Assembly: GCF_047308265.1 (NCBI RefSeq)
Contig: NZ_JBKQWY010000008.1
Location: 180,379-244,378 of the forward strand
Direction: 5' to 3'
Source of the DNA: Maricaulis sp047308265
Lineage (GTDB): Bacteria; Pseudomonadota; Alphaproteobacteria; Caulobacterales; Maricaulaceae
DNA: 64,000 nucleotides
The notes below the pieces were generated by a model. The model was not told the origin of the DNA. It ran no database searches and worked only from the letters and a program-made list of their open reading frames with translations. Position numbers and translations under genes: made by a program. Each line of letters begins with the position of its first letter. Position 1 is the stretch's first letter. Of the stretch, positions 58,124 to 64,000 are shown in pieces.

Positions 58124-60790
58124 CTAGTAACGGAAAGACCCACCCACGAAGAAGGCACGACCGGCGTCTGACTCCCAACGCGTGAATTCCTGATCCACGC
58201 CAAACATCTCGTATGAGCGTTGGTCTGTCAGGTTCCAGGCATTCAAGTAGACGCTGAACTGCTCGTTGACGTCGTAGCGCAGCTGGGCATCGATCTGGGT
58301 ACGGTCGTCATCGTACTGATCGCGATAGGTATCTCTGATATTGCTCGTATAGAGATTATTCAGCTTCAGACCGGTGTGGTTGACAGCCAATCGGCCTTCA
58401 AAGCCGCCACGCTGATAGTATACGACCGCATTCGCAGTGAAGTCAGCCTGGAGGTAGAAGGTCTCTGGAGCACGCGAATTGCCGTCTTCCAGCTGAACGG
58501 TCCAGTCGGGATTGATAATGGTTGCATTGACGTTGAACCCAAGACCCGGGATCAATTCGTCGAGCTCGTGGGTCAGTCCGAATTCCGCGCCCCAAAGGCT
58601 CGCCGCCTCCCCATTGACATATTGGCGGACGCGAGCCGGCGTTGGCTCTTCCGTACCATCACCATCTTGATCATAGAGCAATTCCAGATCCTCGGTCGTA
58701 CGGTAGATTTGATTGTCGATATTTTTGTAGAAGACCGCCGCAGAGAACAGGCTCGACCCTTCGTTGAAATAGTATTCCAAACCGAGATCGAAGTTATCAG
58801 CCTCGCGCGGGCGCAGCTCCGGATTACCCCGGGTGATGGAGAGCTCTGAACCGTTAAAATCGAAGGATTCGCCCCGAGCCGCCTGCCATGACATCCGCGG
58901 ACGTGAGATCGACTGGCTGAACGCAGCACGAAGGACCAGATCATCCGAGTAATCATAGCGGATATTGGCCGACCCTAGCAGGTGGTTGTAGCTATTCTCG
59001 TTACTTGTCGGCACGTAGTCGCCAGCGACATCATTATCACTGAAGCCGGACGACCTATAATCCGTCGCCTCATAACGCAATCCGAAATTGCCGCTCAAAC
59101 GCTCGCCTTGCCACAGTGCCATTCCGTAAAGTGCACTGACTTGTTCCGTCGCATCGTAATCGCGCAAGGCATCATCGTCCTCGTTTTCGCGAAGATCAGT
59201 ATCGGAGGAGTCCAGGTAAGCAGCGACCAACTCGTCGATTGATGCACTGTCCATAGTAATGAACATATCGTTTGTGCACGCTGGCATTGTTTCCGGGCAG
59301 CCATTGGACCAGTTGATATCGGCCAAGGTCAGGTCGTCACCGAACCGATACTCTGTACGCTCATAGTCGTAATTCTTATCTTTCTCACGATACTGGAACC
59401 CCGTACGGAAGCCCCAGCCGGCGTCGTCGTCCTGATCATTCCAGCCCAGATCAGCGAAGATATTGATCCGCTGTTCTTCCATGCGGTCGTCGTTCAACTC
59501 ACGCTTTTGGTAATCGAACAGGCCGGCGTCGAATGCGTCAGCCGTTGTCGGGTTCCAGCTGGCGATCCTGGAGCTTGTGTCGAAAGAAAAGTCAGCCGAT
59601 TTCTGGATAAAGCGATCCCAAGTCTGCGGCTGTTCGTACGTCGCCTCGGAGAGATTGATCGACGGGCGGAAAGTGAAGTTCTCGCCCAATTCGTACTCGC
59701 CGCGAAGGTTCAGCCCCCATGTCACACGCTCAAAATCAAACCGTCCGAGTTGGGTCGACCATTCTGTGTTGTTCAACGTACCAGTCGTTGGAGCATCATA
59801 GGTAATCCGAGCATTGCGCTCACGATTCCACATCTTGGTTTCCATCCGCGCTTCGGCGTCGGAGGCGATATTATAGTAACCGCGAAGCCAGGTGCGCGAC
59901 CCGTCTTCAGGACGCCATTCCAAGCGGAAACTGCCACCATAGCGCTGGCGGTCATTGTGGTAGTTCAATGCCTTCCACTCTTCGGGAATGAAGAATTCGC
60001 TATCGTAAGCATCCACCCGGTCGCTACGGGAACTGTATTCAGTGCCCGAACCCGGATGGAAGAGTATTTCGTCACCCTGCTCAATACGGCCTAGATACGA
60101 AGCACGACGATAATAGTTCGCGGATACGACAAGCCCCCACTGATCCGCATCACCGAAAAGGGTTGAATAGACGAGGTCCGCATTGCCCGAGGGGGCGGAA
60201 CCGTTATAGCCGTCACTATGCTCATAAAAGCCTGCAGAGCCAGTCACCGCGAAAAATCCATCGTCGTAATCAAACGGGCTACGCGACACAAAATTGATTG
60301 CACCGCCAACCGAGTTGGCATCCATATCCGCCGTTAACGTCTTGACGACTTGGATAGAACTCGCCAGCGATGCAGGAAGAACGTCCATCTCGATTTGACG
60401 GGTATCGATTGACGTCGATGCCACGTCGACACCATCAACGGTGGTTGAGTTATAGTCTGGATCGAGACCACGAATGGTTACAAAACGGCCTTCGGCCTGA
60501 TCGGACGTGAGTGTCACGCCTGGAATGCGGCTGAGCGCCTCGCCCGCATTAAAGTCGGGCAGGTTTCCGATATCGTCCTCGGCAACAACGTCCGTGATCG
60601 AATCGAGCTCGCGCTTCTGCGCGATGGCATCGCGCAATTGAAGACGCGTACCCCGCACCGTGATCACATCCGTTATTACCGTGGCCCCGTCTTCTGCAGG
60701 CGAAGAAGTCTGGGCGCCAGCAGTAGCCGTCGCCAAGGTAGAAAACGCTGCTGTCCCTAGCAAAACCGCTTTCAGGTTAAACTTGGTCAT
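58124..60790 (-). CDS. TonB-dependent receptor of the island
   Basis: An 888-residue receptor from ATG 60790. Signal peptide (LLGTAAFSTLATATAGAQ), then DVITVRGTRLQLRDAIAQKR, plug VVAEDDIGNLPDFNAGEALS and RIPGVTLTSDQAEGRFVTIR, the same oligosaccharide-type class as the glucan receptor. The barrel ends FFVGGSFRY. The ligand is unknown; the neighbouring GDPD and GPH transporter suggest a glycerophospho-linked or glycosidic compound. It is divergent from the ROK regulator gene. Confidence 0.92.
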   Translation of the reverse strand: MTKFNLKAVLLGTAAFSTLATATAGAQTSSPAEDGATVITDVITVRGTRLQLRDAIAQKRELDSITDVVAEDDIGNLPDFNAGEALSRIPGVTLTSDQAEGRFVTIRGLDPDYNSTTVDGVDVASTSIDTRQIEMDVLPASLASSIQVVKTLTADMDANSVGGAINFVSRSPFDYDDGFFAVTGSAGFYEHSDGYNGSAPSGNADLVYSTLFGDADQWGLVVSANYYRRASYLGRIEQGDEILFHPGSGTEYSSRSDRVDAYDSEFFIPEEWKALNYHNDRQRYGGSFRLEWRPEDGSRTWLRGYYNIASDAEARMETKMWNRERNARITYDAPTTGTLNNTEWSTQLGRFDFERVTWGLNLRGEYELGENFTFRPSINLSEATYEQPQTWDRFIQKSADFSFDTSSRIASWNPTTADAFDAGLFDYQKRELNDDRMEEQRINIFADLGWNDQDDDAGWGFRTGFQYREKDKNYDYERTEYRFGDDLTLADINWSNGCPETMPACTNDMFITMDSASIDELVAAYLDSSDTDLRENEDDDALRDYDATEQVSALYGMALWQGERLSGNFGLRYEATDYRSSGFSDNDVAGDYVPTSNENSYNHLLGSANIRYDYSDDLVLRAAFSQSISRPRMSWQAARGESFDFNGSELSITRGNPELRPREADNFDLGLEYYFNEGSSLFSAAVFYKNIDNQIYRTTEDLELLYDQDGDGTEEPTPARVRQYVNGEAASLWGAEFGLTHELDELIPGLGFNVNATIINPDWTVQLEDGNSRAPETFYLQADFTANAVVYYQRGGFEGRLAVNHTGLKLNNLYTSNIRDTYRDQYDDDRTQIDAQLRYDVNEQFSVYLNAWNLTDQRSYEMFGVDQEFTRWESDAGRAFFVGGSFRY

Positions 60791-60813
60791 TGGTGAACCC
60801 CTATTAAAACCAA

Positions 60814-60842
60814 CATCGCACATGGTCGATCAATGTGCGATG
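60814..60842. promoter_or_regulatory. Perfect 10-bp inverted repeat in the receptor/ROK intergenic region
   Basis: CATCGCACAT (60814-60823), 9-nt spacer, ATGTGCGATG (60833-60842). It lies 24 nt upstream of the receptor ATG. An outer pair TAAAACC (60805-60811) and GGTTTTA (60866-60872) also occurs. Its position makes it a good operator candidate for the ROK regulator. Confidence 0.55.
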
Positions 60843-60959
60843 CCCATTAACACTCACCATGCGTAGGTTTTATGACGATTGAATCAATTTTTACTCTTGG
60901 CGAGTTATTTTCTTCGCGGTAAGTGCGTAGGAGATGAACACAGGGGAGATCTGGACCGC

Positions 60960-62123
60960 ATGACAGCCTTTCGAGAAGCACTGATAAATCCACGGTTTTT
61001 GCCGGAAAAAAGTCGCGATCTTATCAGTGAGAGTGAACGATTGATGCTGGGCTTGATTTTCCAGTGCGGGACGCTCACACAGGCCGAATTGACTGCGGAA
61101 CTACCACTATCCCAGCAATCCATTTCGCGCATGACAACAGCACTCGAGTCCCGTGGCATGCTGAAGCGCGGCGCCCGTCGCTCCAATGGGCGCCGAGGTC
61201 AACCCAGCGGTGAAGTCGGCCTTGACCCTGACTTCGCCTATTCTATCGGCCTGTCGCTTCGCGCCGACAGTTTGTCCGGAACGATTGTAGACTTTGCCGG
61301 AAATGCGAGGGCCAGTTCCAGCGTACAACCCGACCAAATGTCACGGGTTGCCGTGCTTGATTGCGCTCGAAGCCTTTTATCTGAATTGACAAAGACCGCT
61401 TCCGTTGATTCAGCAAAGATCTTTGGCGTAGGTCTGGCGACCACCGGCTTCAGGGTCAAACAAAACGCACAATTCAACCCGCCGCCCTCACTGGAAGACT
61501 TCGCGCTGATAGATCTAGAGGCGGTATTCGCCCAAGCTTTGAATCTGCCGGTCTGGGCGGAAAATGACGGCAAGGCGGCCACTTTGGCGGAAATTATGAA
61601 CGGCGTCGGCCGAAACTGTTCCGACTTCGCCTATTTCTACATCGCCACGGGCGTCGGCGGCGGTTTCGCAATGGATGGCAAGCTCGTAACGGGCAAGCAT
61701 GGAAATGCCGGTGAATTCGTCGGCATTCTGCCCATCGATGATTATGCCTTCCCAAACTTGGAACTGCTACGAAACATGCTCGTGGAAGACGGCCTTCACT
61801 TCGCCAACGTAAACGAAATGGTACAAAACTATGATGAGGAATGGCCAGCCATCGGGCGGTGGATCCAGACAGTCTCGCCCTCCTTGTCTCTTATGGCCTC
61901 AGCAACGGCCGCCATTCTGGACACGGAATTGATTGTCCTTGGCGGAATGATTCCCCGCGACCTGGCCCAACGCTTGATCCCCGAGATTGGCTTTTTCGAC
62001 ATCAACCGACGTGCGGTCCAACGCCCGAGAGCGCAAATCGTCTACAAGCAATGCCACGGCGATGCGACCTCGACCGGCGCAGCCCTGCTTCCCTTGTCAC
62101 ACAAATTCTTCACCTATTGCTAG
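60960..62123 (+). CDS. ROK-family transcriptional regulator
   Basis: A 387-residue protein from ATG 60960, with GGGGAGA upstream; an upstream in-frame TTG at 60879 lacks an RBS. N-terminal winged HTH (LTQAELTAELPLSQQSISRM, ALESRGMLKRG) followed by a ROK sugar-kinase-like domain (GVGLATTGFRVKQ, PVWAENDGKAATLAE, FAYFYIATGVGGGFAMDGKL and HGNAGEFVG). The zinc-binding Cys cluster of ROK kinases is not evident, as in NagC/XylR-type regulators. It probably controls the divergent receptor-GDPD operon and the transporter. Confidence 0.88.
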   Translation: MTAFREALINPRFLPEKSRDLISESERLMLGLIFQCGTLTQAELTAELPLSQQSISRMTTALESRGMLKRGARRSNGRRGQPSGEVGLDPDFAYSIGLSLRADSLSGTIVDFAGNARASSSVQPDQMSRVAVLDCARSLLSELTKTASVDSAKIFGVGLATTGFRVKQNAQFNPPPSLEDFALIDLEAVFAQALNLPVWAENDGKAATLAEIMNGVGRNCSDFAYFYIATGVGGGFAMDGKLVTGKHGNAGEFVGILPIDDYAFPNLELLRNMLVEDGLHFANVNEMVQNYDEEWPAIGRWIQTVSPSLSLMASATAAILDTELIVLGGMIPRDLAQRLIPEIGFFDINRRAVQRPRAQIVYKQCHGDATSTGAALLPLSHKFFTYC

Positions 62124-62152
62124 CCGAATGGCCAGGCAACCGACGGAGGCCA

Positions 62153-63451
62153 ATGGGCATGCAATCAAGGCGAATTGAGATCAACGCCACCTATGGTGCA
62201 GCCCATTATGGAAAGAGCCTCTTCTGGTATTCGACCGAATTCCTGTTCGGTTTCTATCTGGGAGAGGTTTATGGTCTGCCGGCACAGACCATTGGATCCC
62301 TCCTGGCAATCTTCCTGCTCTGGGATGCTCTTACCGACCCGATCGTCGGCCTGCTGGTTTTCCGCGGGCGTATCCGGACCAGGAACCTCACCCGGCTGCA
62401 ACTCGTCGGCGCACTGCTCAGCGCCGTCACATTCATCGCAATTTTCTATCAGCCCCCGTTGGGGTCAACAGATTTATTCTATTACGCCTTGGCCTGCGGT
62501 CTGCTTTTTCGCACCAGCTACACGCTCTATGACGTTCCTCAGAACGCTTTGCTCGGACGCCTGGCGCAGGATGGGAAGCATCGTCTATCTTTAGCTGCCA
62601 TAAGAGGGGCGTTAAGTGCTGTCGCGACCCTCACCATTTCTCTCTCATCCGCCATCATCCTTTCGCAAGCACACACAACCGGTATCGCGGGAGGCTTTAC
62701 CCTTGCGGCCGCGGCGTTCTCCAGCATCGCCATCACGAGCGCACTTGTGCTCCATTGGCGATCAGACCGCCTAAGTGATGCGCCGGATCCCGTAAACAGG
62801 CCGACGGTCAGCTTGCGCATGCTGACACTGACAGATCGAAATCTTCTGCAGGTCACAGGCGCGGGCTTTCTTCTCGCAATCGGGTGGCCTCTTTTTGGAA
62901 AGATTATCCCCTTCTATGCGTCCTTGGTAATGGGGACGCCGGCACATGCGGGCACAATGATACTCGTCATCGGCCTCGCTGCTCTGATCTCCCAACCCGT
63001 TTGGACTGTGATTGGCCACCGCACCCACCGCTCGACGCTGCTGGCATACCAGCTCGCCACGACAATTCTGGGCGCATTGATGTTTGGCCTGGCTGCTGCA
63101 ACCCAAATCATTGCATTTCCCGCCATCTTCCTCCTCTCGTCCGGTTGTAACGGACTGGGCATGCTGTGCTGGACGAGGCTGGCGGATGTACTTTATGCCC
63201 GCGCGCTCAACGATGTTCTTGCCTTCGGCTTGCTCACCTTCGCCTCCAAGATCGGCTTGAGCTTGAGTGGCCTGTTACTCGGAGGCGCGCTTTCTCTGGC
63301 TGGCTATCGCCCGGGCGACACCCTGACAGGTGACGGCCAATCCGTCCTGGTCCTGGCGATGGTCGCTGCCCCCATTCTCTCCTCTGTGGGAGCGTCAGCA
63401 TTGCTGATACGACGACGTTCAGACCTGCCCCGTAGTTGTGACGAGCAATAA
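62153..63451 (+). CDS. GPH-type sugar:cation symporter (MFS)
   Basis: A 432-residue membrane protein; ATG 62153 follows GGAGG (62159 is a near alternative). The frame open further upstream runs inside the ROK gene and is not used. It has 12 hydrophobic segments, with TDPIVGLLVFRGRIRTRNLT and FRTSYTLYDVPQNALLGRLA like the MelB/GPH family signature (D in helix II, R.SY..P.NAL). It would take a glycoside through the inner membrane, downstream of the receptor. The first gene after the ROK regulator, 29 nt downstream. Confidence 0.85.
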   Translation: MGMQSRRIEINATYGAAHYGKSLFWYSTEFLFGFYLGEVYGLPAQTIGSLLAIFLLWDALTDPIVGLLVFRGRIRTRNLTRLQLVGALLSAVTFIAIFYQPPLGSTDLFYYALACGLLFRTSYTLYDVPQNALLGRLAQDGKHRLSLAAIRGALSAVATLTISLSSAIILSQAHTTGIAGGFTLAAAAFSSIAITSALVLHWRSDRLSDAPDPVNRPTVSLRMLTLTDRNLLQVTGAGFLLAIGWPLFGKIIPFYASLVMGTPAHAGTMILVIGLAALISQPVWTVIGHRTHRSTLLAYQLATTILGALMFGLAAATQIIAFPAIFLLSSGCNGLGMLCWTRLADVLYARALNDVLAFGLLTFASKIGLSLSGLLLGGALSLAGYRPGDTLTGDGQSVLVLAMVAAPILSSVGASALLIRRRSDLPRSCDEQ

Positions 63452-63530
63452 AGGACGAGGCGGAGCAGAGGTGGACATCCGCTCCGCGAACCGATTTCCT
63501 TGCTCCTCATCTCGCCTTTCGTGGCGGATC

Positions 63531-63924
63531 CGAGCTGGCGCGCCGTGCCGATCTTTCCGAAACAACCTGTCTGAGGCGTGTGCGCAGTCTGGAAGCGGCG
63601 GGCATCCTCACCGGCTATCGCGCCGAGATCGACCCGGTCGCCGCCGGTTTTCACGTCACGGCCTTTATCCAGGTCAGCCTAGACCAGCGCGTGGAAGCCG
63701 CCAGTGATGTCTTCAAACAAGCTGTCGAACGCGAAGACTGGGTGCTGGAATGTTATTCCGTGGCCGGAACATATGACCACCTGCTCAAGGTCATCGCCCC
63801 GGACAATCAGGCCCTGGCGCAGTTTGTTCTCAAACGCCTGGCCATCTATGAGAGCGTGCGCGATTTCCAGACCGTCTTCGTGCTGGACACGGTGAAATGC
63901 CAGCGCGTGGTGCCGTCGATCTGA
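63531..63924 (+). pseudogene. 5'-truncated second copy of the Lrp/AsnC regulator gene
   Basis: It matches codons 24-153 of the gene at 56523-56984, with 14 nt differences in 394. Twelve are synonymous and two change the protein (Asn to Asp, Thr to Ile). The first 23 codons, the start and the RBS are missing; the sequence upstream of 63531 has no similarity to the intact gene. The frame is open upstream, but its first possible starts (GTG 63580) would lose most of the HTH. It is followed by the same terminator-like stem. Probably non-functional as a DNA-binding protein. Confidence 0.8.
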
Positions 63925-63992
63925 GGGGGTCAAGGTTTGAGACAGACAGGGTCTAAGTCAGACAAAACCCCGCCAGGCGAGCCTGACGGGGT
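63531..63992. repeat. Right copy of direct repeat (truncated lrp plus terminator)
   Basis: The counterpart of 56591-57065. The hairpin stem ACCCCGCCAGG/CCTGACGGGGT is at 63967-63992. The right limit of the repeat cannot be fixed because it runs to the window edge. Confidence 0.85.
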
Positions 63993-64000
63993 CTAACTTG

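Noticed and set aside
61841..62152. Upstream in-frame extension of the GPH transporter
   Set aside because: Lies inside the ROK gene, lacks an RBS, and has no membrane segments. The start at 62153 follows GGAGG.
1..64000. CRISPR arrays, rRNA, tRNA or IS elements
   Set aside because: No regularly spaced repeat-spacer array, no recognised tRNA or rRNA sequence, and no transposase gene was seen on either strand.

Overview
The window is GC-rich chromosomal DNA of an alphaproteobacterium. The gene set points to the Caulobacterales/Maricaulales side (Hyphomonadaceae- or Maricaulis-like): large TonB-dependent receptors, a receptor-SapC-cupin-tryptophan-halogenase module beside glucanases, a CC0125-type lipoprotein and a ROK/GPH sugar island. 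This placement is inferred from gene content; no rRNA or tRNA gene was seen.

Layout. 1-1803: edge of a mobilizable element (relaxase cut by the window edge, MobC-like protein, possible oriT hairpin, zinc-ribbon/HEPN protein). 1804-5263: little-coding DNA with a 12-bp tandem repeat, a peptidoglycan-binding/CHAP-like protein, proline iminopeptidase and an orphan DUF2793 protein. 5408-8988: two-subunit methylmalonyl-CoA mutase. 9025-14330: envelope and housekeeping genes (alpha/beta-hydrolase lipoprotein, UPF0145, secreted beta-sandwich protein, CC0125-type lipoprotein, MmcQ/YjbR, a membrane-anchored HHH protein overlapping a BON-type protein). 14550-20377: TonB receptor, S9 peptidase, nitrilase. 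20374-26453: small-molecule stress genes (tautomerase, NTF2-like, three GSTs, HxlR regulator, ABM monooxygenase), a membrane protein/vWA-like pair and a free-standing RpoA-CTD-like protein. 26484-31631: wecB-nfrB-nfrA operon, equivalent to the E. coli surface-glycan system that serves as phage N4 receptor. 31904-36634: M28 peptidase, pirin, pckA. 36967-41382: threonine operon (fused aspartokinase-homoserine dehydrogenase, homoserine kinase, threonine synthase) behind a Thr/Ile/Met-rich leader peptide and a transcription attenuator. 41383-55512: beta-glucan utilization locus (LacI regulator, TonB receptor, SapC, cupin/JmjC, flavin halogenase, GH16, GH3, sugar porter, hydrolase-like lipoprotein). 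55771-56984: OsmC and an Lrp/AsnC regulator. 57117-63451: island (GDPD, TonB receptor, ROK regulator, GPH transporter) framed by an intact lrp and a 5'-truncated second copy.

How the parts work together. The glucan locus describes import of oligosaccharides through the outer membrane, cleavage by GH16 and GH3 enzymes, inner-membrane uptake and LacI control. The threonine genes form one unit whose enzyme carries no recognisable ACT domain, so the leader attenuator probably supplies the end-product control. The nfr operon carries its own UDP-GlcNAc 2-epimerase, which makes it look self-sufficient for an N-acetylmannosamine-type polymer. The strongest points for a second look are the threonine attenuator with its ACT-less enzyme, the wecB-nfrB-nfrA operon, the RpoA-CTD-like protein, the lrp-bounded island and the regular TGTCCC array upstream of the glucan receptor.
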